Positions 43,735 through 55,539 of a stretch of 64,000 nt of DNA are shown piece after piece. This stretch comes from Miscanthus floridulus (lineage: Eukaryota > Streptophyta > Magnoliopsida > Poales > Poaceae). The position numbers were made by a program, and so were the translations under genes. The stretch's first letter is position 1. Each line of letters opens with the position of its first letter. The notes beneath the pieces were generated by a model. The model was not told where the DNA came from and made no database searches. It worked only from the letters and a program-made list of their open reading frames with translations. The stretch covers positions 79,489,922-79,553,921 of the forward strand of contig NC_089584.1 of assembly GCF_019320115.1 (NCBI RefSeq), written 5' to 3'.

Positions 43735-43895
43735 CAGAGCCGCTGTAGGGGCGGCTGAGGTTATAAGTCGCCCCTACAGAGTCGTTGTAGGGGCGGCTAA
43801 GGTTATAAGCCGCCCCTACAGTTGATTTTTTTTCAAAATACCTCAGAGCCGCTGTAGGGGCGGCTGAGGTTATAAGCCGCCCCTACAGTTGATTT
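43735..43895. repeat. Internal subterminal-type repeats in CACTA A
   Basis: Three copies of a 'GCTGTAGGGGCGGCTgaggttataagYCGCCCCTACAG' hairpin at about 43740, 43787 and 43848. The last repeats the flank 'caaaatacctcagagcc'. They resemble the terminal clusters, but no CACTA or TAGTG end is next to them. They may mark the edge of an inner element or an amplification. Confidence 0.75.
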
Positions 43896-43899
43896 TTTT

Positions 43900-45420
43900 T
43901 TTCAAAATTCTAAATCAAAATTAATTATTCACATGTAAATAATAAATAATACAGTACAAAATTTTATAATTATTTTTATATATATATTTACATATAAAAT
44001 AACTAAAACAACTACAACAGTTTAAAATTGCAAAATTAAACTTTTAAAAATGGGGAAAAAATTAAATTTTAAAAAATTAAAATCAAAACTACTAAAATAA
44101 TTTTGAGACACCAAATGATCTCAAATGAAAATTTGATAAACATCAAAGTTGTAGAGGTCATGAAGATCTACAACTTTTATTTTGATCATCTTGTCATTTG
44201 ACACAATTTGTACGTTTTCAAATTTGAAATTTTAAAAACGACAAGTTCGAACCAAAATTTGAGACCCAAAATGATTTCAACATAAAAAGTGATGAATACC
44301 AAAGTCGTTCAACTCATTAATATCTACAACTTTTATTTTAGTCATCTTGTCATTTGACAAAATTTGAACCTTTTAAATTTGAAATTTTGAAAAATGATAA
44401 GTTCGAACCAAAATTTGAGACCCAAATTGATTTCAACATAAAAAGTGATGAATACGAAAGTTGTTCAACTCATGAATATCTACAACTTTTATTTTGGTCA
44501 TTTCTTCATTTGACAAATTTTTAGCACACATTGTTCACTAATCTTACACATATCTCATATAGTTTATAAAACATTATGAGAGATGTGTCATATTTGTGAA
44601 CAATGTCATTACCACTTTGTCATATGAAGAAATAATCAATACAAAAGTTGTAGATCTTGATGAGTTATTCAACTTTGGTATTTATCACTTTTTCAGCTGA
44701 AATCATTTAGGGTACCAAAATCTTGTCTGAAGTTGTATTTTTTTGAAATTCAAAATTTAAATTGCTCAAACTTTTCATATGTATATATTGACAAAACCAA
44801 CAAAATAAATTGATAGAGAATGATTTTAGAAAATTTTAGGAAAAAAAATCATCAGATTTGGAGTTAGTATGAGGAAGAAAAACTAGTTACAAAGTTGACC
44901 CACAGACTAAAAAAAGAAATCACACTGTTCACTATGATCATGTAAGGATCATCTAGAACAGTGTGATTTCTCTTTTTAATCTGTAGGTAAACTTTGTAAC
45001 TAGTTGTTCTCCCTCATACTAACTCCAAATGTTATGGTTTTTTTCCTAAAAATTTCTAAAATCATGCTTCAGCATTTAAGTTTGATCAAACTTGGATGTG
45101 ACAATATTTTACACATTTTAAAATTTGAAATTTGACAAGTTCAAACCAAATTTTCAAACCCTAAATGATTTCAGATGTAAAAGTGATGAATACAAAAAGT
45201 TGTTCAACTCATCAAGATCTACAAGTTTTATTTTGGTTATCTTGTCATTTGACTAAATTTGAACCTTTCAAATTTTGAAATTTAAAAAAAGACAAGTTGA
45301 AACCATAATTTGGACCCCCAAATCATTTCAACTGAAAAAGTAATGAATACCAAAGTTAATAACTCATGGAGATCTACAACTTTTATTTTGGTAATTTCAT
45401 AATTTGATAAATTCTTAGTA
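43900..45420. repeat. AT-rich tandem tract with 'GATCTACAACTTTTATTTTGG' units
   Basis: Units of roughly 120-130 bp containing 'agatctacaacttttattttggtcatcttgtcatttgac' recur near 44160, 44330, 44475, 45215 and 45370, some inverted (44645). The same motif family appears at 56230-56880 and 63690-63800, in the other two CACTA elements, so it is part of the CACTA backbone. No gene. A local inverted repeat (44860-44925 against 44940-45060, 'agttagtatgaggRagaaaaactagttacaaagtt') can form a hairpin. Confidence 0.75.
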
Positions 45421-45575
45421 CACATTGTTCACACAAACATACGTGAATGTAGTCTCAAACACACACATAAATGTAGTTTCAAACACACATACATAAATGT
45501 AGTCTTACATACATGAATGTAGTCTCACACACACATATATAAATGTAGTCTTACGAATATTGACACACTTACATA
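45421..45575. repeat. Minisatellite of about 25-30-bp 'ACATAAATGTAGTCT' units
   Basis: About five units of 'cacacatacataaatgtagtctca', just 3' of the TNP2 stop codon on the minus strand. The equivalent tract in CACTA B is at 63520-63645. Confidence 0.85.
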
Positions 45576-45581
45576 AACTAG

Positions 45582-48500
45582 CTAGCCCACCGTGACAACT
45601 TTCCCCTTGACACCTTTTTGTTCCCATGGCAATACATCTTTGGGCAGGTTCTTTTCCACAGCCTCGATCTTCTTACAAAAGTCTATGAATAGCGGCATCT
45701 CATCACACTTATTGTAAGCTTCAACATCGTCCACGCCATCAACTCCGATGATATGTTGTTTCCCGAAGGCCACCACGTGCTTTGTCTTCTTCTTTGGGAG
45801 AAGGTTACTTTGCGGGTCGGGCATATAGAAGACTTGCGCGACACATTCAGCGAGCACCCAAGGGTCATCCTGGTAGCCTACATTCTAGAGGTCGATGACT
45901 CTATGTCCGATCTCATTGAATTGATGTTGCTTGATCCAGTGGCATCGAAACAGGACCACCTTTATATCCCTTCCATAGTCAAGTTCCCATATATCTTCAA
46001 TTATGTCAAAGTACAGGACCTTTCGCCCCACTCCGTCGAGAGCCTCTATTCGGACGCTGCTGTTCTGATTCACAGATTTCCTGTCCTTTGTGTCAGTATA
46101 GTATGTGTACCCATTGATGTCATAAGCATTCCAAGACATCACCTGTTTCAATGGCCCGGCCGCCAACCGACTGATGGTAATAGAATCTATGGTTTCTCAG
46201 GCTATATGTTCTGGTCCTTCAACCATGATGTCAGGCGTTGCTTATGCTGTTTCATGACCCAATCATCTAAATGGCCATTCCTCTCGGCCATAATGATAGC
46301 CATGTGTTCATCAATGTACGATTGCATCACTACCATACTCTGCAAGACACTGTAATGCGCCTGACTCACCTCTCTGTAATCATTGTCGAGGAACACTTTC
46401 CTACCACTTGTGCCCTTCCCAGCTAGCCTTCCCTTGTGACGAGAATCGGGATTACCAATCCCTCTCTGTACTTTTAGCCACTCTTGGCAGCACTCGATGA
46501 CTTCTTCGAAATTGTAACCCTCTATCATGGAGCCCTCTAGGTGTGTTCGGTTATGCACGTATCGGCTTAGAACCAACATGAACCGCTCGTAGGACCATAT
46601 TTCATGCAAGAAGCTAGGGCCCAGCGCCTCGATCTGATGAACTAGGTGAATCATGAGATGTACCATTATATCAAAAAAAGCGTGAGGTAAACACATCTCT
46701 AGCTGGTTCTGGGTCTCCACCATGAATTCATGTAGGTCACTCAGCTCTTGCCTGCGAATCGTCTTCTGTGAGATCTTCGAAAGAAGTAGCACATGCGGGT
46801 GATGGCCATCTTTAGGAACTCTGGCTTTATAGCCCTGATTGCAATTGGTAGGAACACTGTCAGCATCACATGACAATCGTGAGTCCTTGCAGTATGTTAA
46901 TGATAGGTCCTTCATCGACACTAGCTTCTTCGGGTTCACCGAAAACCCAGTCGGCACTCTGACCCCCTAAGGAAATTGCATATAGCTCTCCTCTCCTCTA
47001 GGGTTAGGTTGAAGCTAGCCGCGGGAAGACTGTACTTGCCATTATCTTGCTGTACCGGCCAAAGCTCCCTGCATCACGTTCAGCTGCACCATGTCTTTCC
47101 ATGATCTGAGACCATCCTTTGACTTGCCCGTGTCCATCAAGGTAGCCATGAGACTCTCAAAGACATTCTTCTGCACTGTGCATCGCATCAATGGCATGGG
47201 GGACCTCCAAGTCTGGCCAATAAGGCAGGTACTGAAAGAAGATCGATTGCTTCTTGAATGGTACGCCTTCGATGGAGGTGTGCTTCTATCTCTGATCATT
47301 CCATCCGGATTCTTCTTTCCATAGATGACGTGTATGTTTTGGACCATTCTGAACACATGTTCTCCATTACGACGTCTCTCTGGAGGGGGTTCATCCTCCG
47401 GGATGTTGCCATAGTATCTTAGGTACAATTTGCCATGGTACTTGTGACCTGTCTTTAAGAAGCATCGGTTCCTTATGTAAACTATCTTCCTGGATCCATC
47501 TAGGAACACCCATTTAGTACCATCCAAACAGACTAAGCATCCAGTCTTGCCTTTGAACTATTCAGATAGGGCAAACAGCGCGGGGTAATCATTGGTAGTA
47601 ACAAATATTATTGCTTTGCATATGAAGTCCTCCCACCGGAACGCATCGTACATCGGCTCCCCATACCTCCATAGCCTCTCCATTTCTTGCATCAGAGGCT
47701 CCAAGAACACGTCTATATCAATGCCTGGTTGTTTGGGGCCGGAGATAAGAATGGTGAGGAGAAGGTACTTCCTCTTCTGACACAAATACGTTGGGAGGTT
47801 GTACATGGTCAAGATGACTGGCCATGTGCTGTGGTCGGTCATCCTCTCATTGAAGGGATTCATTCCATCGGTGCTCAAGCCGAACCGTACATTCCATGGG
47901 TCATCACTGAATTCTGCTTTGTACTTGGCATCGAACGCTTGCCACTGGCTACAATCGGCCGGGTGTGCGATCGTATCATCATCCACCTTGCGCTCATCAT
48001 CCCACCATGTCATCAGTGCGGCTTCCTTAGGGTTTAGGAACATACGCCTCAAGCGGTCGGTCACTGGCAAGTACCACATAACCAGGGCTAGGAATTCTTC
48101 TCTTATTTGCATCGTTGCCTAATGGAGTTTCCTCTGGGGGCTGAGATTCTTGCACCACCTTCTTCCCACCCTTCTTCCTCTTTCCTGTGGAGGCTTCCAC
48201 CCCACTTTGAAGGTCATTGTTCTTGTACCGACTAGCCCCACACCTAGGACATGTATCTAAAGTCTCGAACGATGTGCCACGCCGAAAAAGGATACAGTGG
48301 TTGGGGCATGCATGGATTTTTTCAACCCCCAATGTGAGTGGACTTATAACCTTCTTCGCTTGGTATGTGTTGGCGGGAACTGTGTTCGGCCTGTGGGAGC
48401 AACCGTGACATGAGGCACAACAGATCATCGAAACTACAGTCCGACCAGCCGTACTTAGCCTTTAGGATGAGTAGCTCAAGCACAAAACGTAGCAGTGTGA

Positions 48501-49121
48501 AGTATGTCGGACAACCCTTCTCAGCATCATACACAGTCTTCTTCGATGCTTTTGTCACCCTCTTAAGATTTTCTAGACCTCTCTCGCTCTTTTCTAATAT
48601 TTCTGGTCCAAAGGCCCCAAGCATTTCGTTCAAGTTGTCACCGTCATCTGCATCCCTCTCACATGCTTCGCCATCATTGCTGGCACCACCAGCATCATCA
48701 CCACCTTGTTCATTGCCAAAGCCACCACCTTATTGATTGCCAAAGCCACCACCTTGTTGATTGCCATAGTCACGATCCATTTGTTGCTCAAGATCGTCTA
48801 TGAATCGGGAAAGTATGCTTGGGTTTCAACTTCATCAGCTAGATCATCGTCGCTGTCATCAACAACCACTGTTTCACCATGATGAATCCACACTGTGTAG
48901 TCCGGAACAAATCCTCTCCTAATCAGATGTTCTTTGATGGTACTCACATCTCGAAATGCAATAAGGTTCTTGCAATCTTTGCAGGGACAAATAATCGTGT
49001 CACTATTCTCTTTCAACGTCGCTGCATGCTTCTCTGCGGCTTTGATGAATTTGTCCACCTCATCACGGAAAAGAGCGTCGTGTCTTAACGAACCATACAT
49101 CCAAGAGTTCCTGTAGTCCAT
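45582..49121 (-). pseudogene. CACTA A TNP2 transposase (transposase_21), interrupted
   Basis: Minus strand from ATG 49121 ('MDYRNSWMYGSLRHD'). Domain order: transposon-associated N-terminal domain ('IICPCKDCKNLIAFRDVSTI', CxxC motif), a region with 'CPNHCILFRR' and 'CPRCGASRYK' zinc-like cysteines (about 48300), the transposase_21 core ('VRFGLSTDGMNPFNERMTDH', 48112-47558), DUF4218 (46957-46202, 'SDLHEFMVETQNQLEMCLPH') and DUF4216 (46166-45582, 'WELDYGRDIKVVLFRCHWIK'). The full-length layout is that of En/Spm TNP2, the catalytic transposase. An in-frame TAG at 47560-47558 and frameshifts near 46960, 47240 and 48115 prevent a full product. Confidence 0.9.
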
Positions 49122-49969
49122 CTTATAGAAACAAAACAACCAAAGAAAGAATATTACTCGAGAATAATTGTATATACCTGAGACACGCACCATGGTAGTA
49201 GAGGATAGTTAATTAATTGACTATTAATGCATAAATATTTTAAAATATAAATTAATTGGTTCAAATAAACAATTTCAAAGAAAACAATTAGCAACATTTA
49301 ATATTTCATCCACTACCTTTCATGCAAACTCCATTCCAATTTCATGGTAGAGGATAATTAATTAATGGCCTATTTATCCATAACTAATTAAAAACACACA
49401 TTATAGAAAGGAATCAAAATAAATATTAAATGATAATTAGTAGCCATGGTAGAGGATATTTTACACATTAGCAACAATTAAAATCTTACACATTCACCTA
49501 CATGCAAACCCTAGTCACATAAAGAAAAAATTGAAAAAGAAAAAAAAACAAAATCCTAGATCTAGATCTAGATATAGGGTTTCATGACACATGCATCAAA
49601 CTTCACTAATACTACACTAAAATCAACAAAGATGTACTAACAAAGGGTGCAATCTTACTTCCCTACCTAATTTACCCTAGTATAGTGAAAATTAGGGTCC
49701 AATTTCACTCATAACTAGCTCAAGCTCCATGGAAGAGAGAGAAAACCAAAAATCAAATTACTCACTAACCAACGAATTAAACTTCAAATAAAGAGTTGGA
49801 GAAGCATTTCCTTACCTTTTAGAGCCTCTCCACCAAAGGATTTGAGATCAAAACCTCTCCCTTAGTAGAGCAATTTTTAGGAGGAGCACAAGGCCTCCCA
49901 ACCTTTTTTGTAGAAGAGTGTGTCCCGAGGTGGAAGAAGGGGGTGGCTGCTATTTATTCGTACGCTATC
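49122..49969 (-). other. CACTA A 5' leader between terminal repeats and TNP2
   Basis: AT-rich non-coding DNA with 'gattaattaatggcctatttatccataa' and '(ct)ctaccatggtag' strings that also occur in CACTA B (about 59780-59840). It probably holds the TNP2 promoter and a leader intron. Near 49555 there is a 'tagatctagatctagatat' run, matched at 59634 in B. Confidence 0.6.
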
Positions 49970-50220
49970 AGTAGGGGCGGCTGGTGATTCAGCCGCCCCT
50001 ACAATCGAACAGCAGGGGTGGCTGGTGGCAGCCGCCTCTATAAATGGGCACTGTAGAGGCGGCTGGTGATTGAGCCGCCCCTACAGATCAACCCCAACTG
50101 TAGGGGCGGCTCAGGTTACCAGCCGCCCCTACAGTGCCATCTGTAGGGGCGGCTGGGCTGCTGGGGCCCGAGGACGCCCATTGTAGGGGCGCCTTCAACT
50201 CCAGCCGTCTCTACAGTAAA
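49970..50220. repeat. CACTA A right subterminal repeats
   Basis: Seven or more GTAGGGGCGGCTGGTGATTC / GAATCACCAGCCGCCCCTAC units in both orientations, matching the left cluster in type. Confidence 0.88.
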
Positions 50221-50258
50221 AAATGCCCCTGTTCTTACTGTGCGAATCTGGCGTAGTG

Positions 50259-50743
50259 AGCCGTAAAACTGTTTTTAGTTCTCATCCCCATTCTAGTATT
50301 GCAACTGCATACTAAGCTTCCTAAGCTGTATTATTGTATCATCCTGGCCCAAACCCTCCTCCGTATTACACTGTCCTCAGTCCTCACCATGCCATGGTCG
50401 TGTCGCTGCCCCACACCTGCATGCACTGTGTTGCTAGTGTGGTGCTGCATCCACGTGGTCATACCCCTACCCTTGTCGTAGTTGCAGTCAACACTGAATC
50501 CACTACACTCCTCCCTGACGTGTACCGTTACAACATATATATATCCTCATTAACACGATACCACTCCACAACAGACTAAGCCCTTGCTCCATGAGTATAT
50601 CCTCATTAACATGGTAGGACTCCACAAGCAGAGACTAAGCCCTCGCTCGACTCGGATCAGTCAGACATGGGCTAAGGGCTATACCCACGCGCCTCCGGTG
50701 GAAACAACCCATGATGGGTTGAGGATCTCGTTCTCTCTAAGGG
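50259..50743. other. Intergenic DNA with a 56-bp tandem duplication
   Basis: No gene. The unit 'atatcctcattaacaYgRtaSgactccacaaSagactaagccc' occurs near 50541 and again near 50597. Confidence 0.6.
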
Positions 50744-50890
50744 CTACTTTGGCAACTCAGGGTGATTAACCCAGGGAAGAAAACCAAGGGAGAGGGATTT
50801 TTGTGGACATCGTAATCCCCTCCCCGCCTGGAGGTGAGATTTCACGGGAGGGGCCATTCCCCTGCTGCTATTTGGAAACATTTTTCCCAT
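50744..50890 (+). mobile_element. Terminal fragment of the GGGCTACTTTGG family
   Basis: Starts AGGGCTACTTTGGCAACTC. About 130 bp are similar to the inverted right end of the element at 31615-34938, including 'gggagRgggattttYttggaca' and 'cctgctgYyRtttggaa'. No partner end found downstream, so it is a fragment. Confidence 0.6.
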
Positions 50891-51255
50891 GGGTGGCCAC
50901 CAGTGTCGGAGATAAGCATGCGCTGAGGTCTAGCAAGCGGTGTTGTCAGGAGCGTCCGCACGTTGTCTTGGCGCGCTCTGCAGTTCAGACCCCGTACGTT
51001 CCACGATAAAATGGAGATGTTATCCATTGATGTATACGACGTCCGACAGACGGTGATCAAGGCCTAGTTGGCCAGGACCGTGGCCCCGCGGACTACTCGA
51101 CCAGCTCGTGTTTTTGTTGCTGGGAATAGTTCGTCCAGGGCAGCTACTTGTGAAGTTGTGTGGTTCCCTGATAGAATGGCATCATAGGCCCGCTTGGCCC
51201 CTGGTGATGGTGCCGCCGTGTTCTGCAGAATCCCCATTTTCCTCATGAGAAGCAC
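50891..51255 (-). pseudogene. L1-type LINE fragment: end of ORF1 and start of ORF2 endonuclease
   Basis: Minus strand. 51255-51064 ends an ORF1-like frame ('AYDAILSGNHTTSQVAALDE', 'LFPATKTRAGRVVRG'). 51030-50891 begins ORF2 with the endonuclease start 'ISILSWNVRGLNCRARQDNV', whose N (WNVRG) is the first catalytic residue of APE-type endonucleases. Truncated on both sides. Confidence 0.8.
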
Positions 51256-52605
51256 TTCCCCACGCTTGGATGTTGGGACGTGCGCCAGCTGCTGCGAGGC
51301 GATCCGGCTGCTACTCTACCAATCTTGGCATGAGCAAACCGTCATCACTTCACCAATCAGGCAGTGGGTGATCCATTGTGGCACATATATCCCTCCTCGT
51401 GTTAGCAGATCTGATGACAGGTGGGCCTCTTACACCTCTCCCGTGCATAGTGGAACGACAGTAGTGGGGGTAGGCGATGCCAACAAAGGGCCCTGTCTCC
51501 GACAGACTTATGGGCCCTAACACCCCTTTGTAACCTCTGCATCCCGGATCCCTCTCTTGGTTATGACCCCTACACCACACATGTTCTCTCACACGCACTT
51601 CTTCATTCCTGTTTGTAACATCTACTGTGAAATTTGAGACCTCGTTCTTCGATGTGGAAAAAGACCACATTGCCCCTTAGTAATTAGGATGGAGAGAGTA
51701 TGTAAGGAAAATGAACCATCGCCACCATTTAGTTTAGGTTTTGGTCAGCAACGAAGCCAGGAATCGACGAAGCCAGGGCTGGCTTCCTCTTCTTCCTCCA
51801 GCCCCTCCTTGCCTTCTTCTTCCTCCTCATGGCGGTAGCCCGGGCTAAGCCCGGGCTCCATGTAAATCATGGCCGTAGGGGGGGCTGGAGCACGGGTAGC
51901 CCCCCGCTGGCTTCGTCGCTGGTTTTGGTGTTTGGTGATCAACATTACCAAGTTAGACTAGTATGTTTGCAAGTTTTTGTTTTGTACTCCAATAGGATGT
52001 ACCGTGGACTTAGATTTATTTAGAGCAAGAAGAATTTGATCGTCACCGAAAAGATAACCTTAGAAGATGTGTTGACATTCTAGAAGAGGAGAGAAGAATC
52101 CAAGACGCAACGAGGAACCAAGACCAGACGATTGGATAATGAAGAAAGGAAGGAAACCAGGGCTGCACAGGCGTCGGATCACAAGCAGGCACGAGTCGGA
52201 CCATTATTGGTCCAGTCCGACTCATAGGGTCCACGCGGCGCACTCGCCCTGCACACTCACGAACGTGCAGCCGAACACCCAACGGAGCGCACCTTTCTCC
52301 GCTGTTAGCTGGGTGCGCCAACGGCGAAAACGGATCGGTAGAAAACGGCAACGCTCCAGTGCCCCTACCTCTGTGACGGGTCCCATGTCGGGTGGCTGTC
52401 TCCCACACGCTTCTTCTGGTTGCCCCCACTCACGGACGCGCATCAGAGCATGCATGCCTGCCCTGTGCTCGTCGCGCCTTGCTCGCCCTGTTGTTGCTTG
52501 CTCGCACCCTGCTGTTGCTCGTCTGTTCCCTGTTGCTCGCCCGCGCCATGCTGCGCCCCTGCGTCAGCTCGCCCTGTTTTGCCCCTCGGGTCCGCCCGCC
52601 CGCCT
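51256..52605. other. Intergenic DNA without a supported gene; imperfect inverted repeat at 51747-51920
   Basis: AGCAACGAAGCCAG (51747) is inverted as CTGGCTTCGTCGCT (51907) around a Pro/Ser-like coding-free stretch with the palindrome AGCCCGGGCTAAGCCCGGGCT (about 51837-51857). It may be a small MITE. Open frames at 51350-51670 (minus) and 52139-52714 lack domains. Confidence 0.45.
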
Positions 52606-52619
52606 CACTACCAGAATCC

Positions 52620-53045
52620 ATAGATTTCATGAGAGTGCAAAACACGTCACGAAATATGATTTTACTTTCACGAAAATAATGCATGAGGGTATATCGTCAT
52701 GCATCACCTCTTAGGATAATAGACACACGAAAATACCATTTTCATGAGAGTTCACTGTCACGGATTGTTTTCATGGCGGTAGTCCGTGACGGACACCCTC
52801 ATGAAAATAACATGGCCACCAGATTTGCATTGGTGTTTTCATGACGGTTTTTTATGCGATTTTCGTGAGAGGTCACCCTCATGAAATAATTTCGCAAGAG
52901 TTTGGTATTTCGTGAGTCACCGTCATGAAATTGATTTCGTGAGTATCACAAACACACAGAGAATATAGTATTTCATGAGATAACACCACCACGAAAAGAA
53001 GTTATTTCGTGAGAGTATAAACCACCATGAAAATTACCCGACATG
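52620..53045. repeat. CACTA C left subterminal motif array
   Basis: About twelve copies of a 'TTTCRTGAGRGT' / 'ACYCTCAYGAAA' motif spaced 25-40 bp, in both orientations. Mirror array at 57120-57390. Confidence 0.85.
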
Positions 53046-53959
53046 AGCACCTCAATCCAAATTCCAAATGCACACATATGGACCAAATGTCAATCCAGAA
53101 CACAAATACAATAAATTCCAATACATGCATATATGCATCTCATTCCAATCCTAATATATTCCAACTTCATCCAAGTGTCCAATCATTACACTAAAAGGCA
53201 AAATAAGACCTCAAATTACAAGTCCATCTAAAATTCTACTACCAACATCCTACCACCTGCACATGCTTCCTGAGTTATTCATGTACAGCCATATTACAGG
53301 CCACGTCCTGCTTTTAGCTAAGACCATCTAACGTTGTACAAAGTTATCTAAACTCAACCCCATACATGTTCAAAAGACAAAAGACAGCCAACACATAAGC
53401 TGTTCAAAAGATAAGTCCTCGTTGTCCATATGTCCTCGCTGTCCATGTCGTCACCATGGGTGTCCTCATCAACATGAGATGGAACTAGTGGGTAGCTGAA
53501 AACAGATAGTACTATGTAAATATCAGTTGGACTTTAAAATTTCTACAGATTAAAAGGGTGGCCTACTCATTCTGTAGCATTGCTTATGGAATTGTTCTCT
53601 GTAACTGCTTTGACTGAACTAAGTGCTATTTGAGTGATTCTCCATCTAGTAAAAACTATCTGATCTAGTGTATCTATAAAATACTTATCTTCCTTTGGTA
53701 AATACTATATAGGTACCTTGATAGGTCACTATATAGGACCTTGATAGGTCAATAAAAAAGTATGAAATGTTACTAAATGAACTTAAATTACAGACAAAGG
53801 TAAAGAGCAAATACAGTTGTATCACACTTATCAAGCATGAGAAGGCTACTTAAACAGAATGCATATAATTAGCTTTAATTTAAACTAGAATGAAACTCAA
53901 CTTACCAACTAATCATTACAAGAACAAGATATGGTAATATAGTAGTAGACTCCAGGTGA
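53046..53959. other. CACTA C internal DNA, no gene seen
   Basis: AT-rich non-coding sequence. It includes local duplications ('tcctcgttgtccatatg/tcctcgctgtccatgtcg' near 53417-53450 and 'ggtaccttgataggtcactatatagg' near 53711). No supported ORF. Confidence 0.5.
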
Positions 53960-53984
53960 CATGCTTGGACAACACTAAAAAAAA

Positions 53985-54147
53985 GGGCGTACCCAGTGCA
54001 GAGAGCTCCCGCTCTGTGCGGGGTCTGGGGAAGGGTGTCAGTGGCAAGCCTTACCCTCGCCTGTGCAATGCGAGGAGACCGCGACTCGAACCCGGGACCT
54101 TCCGGTCACAGGCGGTAAGACTCTACCGCTTGCACCAGGCCCGCCCT
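53985..54147 (-). mobile_element. tRNA-derived SINE in CACTA C
   Basis: On the minus strand it begins GGGCGGGCCTGGTGCAAGCG, with A-box-like GGTGCAAGCGGTAGAGTC, then a B box 'GGGTTCGAGTC' (inverse of 54088-54098). It then runs through 'cccgcacagagcgggagct' to a T-run tail (plus-strand A8 at 53977-53984). CATGCTTGGAC occurs on both sides (53960-53970, 54149-54159). A longer 17-bp copy ATGCTTGGACAACACTA recurs at 53961-53977 and 54510-54526. It is not a functional tRNA gene. Confidence 0.85.
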
Positions 54148-54191
54148 TCATGCTTGGACGATGCTTGGAGTGGGGCGACCTTCTAGACTTT

Positions 54192-54446
54192 GGGCCTCTT
54201 TGGCTGGGCTCCCGCCGGCTCCGGCTTCTTCACTGTAGCCGGGTGTCGGCCGCTGGGTGGCCGACAGGTGCCTGCAGGAGCCGGAGCCGCGGAGCCAGAA
54301 AAACGAGCTTCGCCGGCTCCGGTTGTGTCAGTGAGAGAGGAAAGGAGGAGAGAGAAAAACGGCTCCGGTGAACAGTAAGTGGGTGTCGGCCGCTGGGCGG
54401 CCGACAGGCCGGAGCTGGAGCCACCGGAGCCCTGCCAAAGAGGCCC
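54192..54446. mobile_element. MITE with GGGCCTCTTTGGC inverted ends, TSD TTT
   Basis: 255 bp, beginning GGGCCTCTTTGGCTGGGCTCC and ending GCCAAAGAGGCCC, with TTT on both sides (54189-54191 and 54447-54449). The 3-bp duplication and GGGCC-type end suggest PIF/Harbinger. A 28-bp direct repeat GTGTCGGCCGCTGGGYGGCC lies inside, near 54243 and 54384. GC-rich open frames across it are not genes. Confidence 0.8.
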
Positions 54447-54526
54447 TTTGTCCTGTGCGAGCCACAGGGCGTAAGCAAGGGCCTGGTGGCGAAGCGGATC
54501 CTTTCGACGATGCTTGGACAACACTA

Positions 54527-55500
54527 CCATACTAAAATTGATCACTTAGCAATAGGTACAGAGAATACAAGTCTTTGAACATAAGAATCAACCAGTCAAA
54601 AAAACAACACTACTATAACTTGTCCCAGATTAAAAATCACTAGCATGTTGTATTCGATCAAAACAGAATTATGGCCTAGCATCGAAGTACTTCAGATTCA
54701 ATTTTGAGCAGATCTGCAAGGACAAGGTCTAAACTAATCTAGTGAAATCGAGACAAAATTCTACACCCACGGATACTACAATATGGAATTTACCAACCAA
54801 GCATAGACAGCTGGGGAGGCATGACATTAGGGAAAACTTGCCTGAACTCTCAGTTGCCGCCGCGTTGCCTGAAATCTCCCCAGAGCTGCAACAAGTTGCG
54901 CAGCTACCATGCTCGACCTTGCCCAAGAGCATCAACAAGTTGCCTTTTTTCTAGTGTTGCCTTGGGTTATATATCATGTACAGAAATGGTTCGCTTAACA
55001 AAAGATTATTAGTCTATTATTTCAGAGCATAGAAATCACAAAAACTAGAAATCACAAAGGCTCTACTAGTTCATATTTACGGTTCATGAATCAGATCAAT
55101 AATAATAACATTGCTGCCTTCTGTGCTTATTACAAACCTGAAGGCACCTACTTTTATTGAACACTGCAATAGTACCCTTATTCCTACTGAACACTTAAAA
55201 GCGATTTGTTGCTGTGGGCATTCACATAACACATATTCCATATGCAAATTACGTATGGTTTAGGCTAAATCCCAGGAAATGAGTATGTACACATCTCATG
55301 AGACTACTATTCAACCTACTCTAATCCCTACTACGCAAGTACAGTTCCCAGGATTCAATGGAAACAAATGAATCTTCAGCAAAACAGACACTTGGAGCTG
55401 TAGAAGAATATTAGCATAGGATACGACTTTCTTCAACAGAGATGTTGTTTGACTCATAAATTGGTGCGTTTTCAGTCCCGTGGCTGCAAGTGAATCTGCA
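54527..55500. other. CACTA C internal DNA, no gene seen
   Basis: No protein similarity detected. Short open frames (54742-54954 and its shadows) lack domains. Some of this could be intron or flank of the captured gene represented at 55500-55900. Confidence 0.45.
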
Positions 55501-55539
55501 AGCGAACAGTATATACTCGTAACCAAGGAGAGTTTATTG

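Larger units (their letters stand above)
34985..50258 (-). mobile_element. CACTA (En/Spm-type) element A, about 15.3 kb, with captured host exons
   Basis: Left end CACTACTACAGAAG (34985) and right end ...CTGGCGTAGTG (50258), the inverse of which begins CACTACGCCAGA. Clusters of 'TGTAGGGGCGGCTG...CAGCCGCCCCTACA' subterminal repeats lie within 260 bp of both ends. On the minus strand it carries a TNP2 transposase gene (49121-45582) near the 5' end and a second transposon gene (39313-35380) near the 3' end. In between lie captured exons (41657-43700). Flanking trinucleotides GGC and AGC do not match perfectly, and the terminal repeats agree only over CACTAC..CAGA. The end pairing is therefore probable, not proven. 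Confidence 0.75.

Noticed and set aside
43265..43748. GC-rich plus-strand frames next to the captured exon
   Set aside because: Three overlapping frames of Arg/Gly-rich translation. The likely coding strand is the minus strand, judged by the splice donor and captured exons.
52139..52714. A 191-codon plus-strand frame crossing into CACTA C
   Set aside because: It crosses the CACTA C boundary at 52606, has low-complexity composition and no domain.
53985..54147. Possible tRNA gene on the minus strand
   Set aside because: Another tRNA-derived SINE. The body continues beyond tRNA length and ends in a T/A run.
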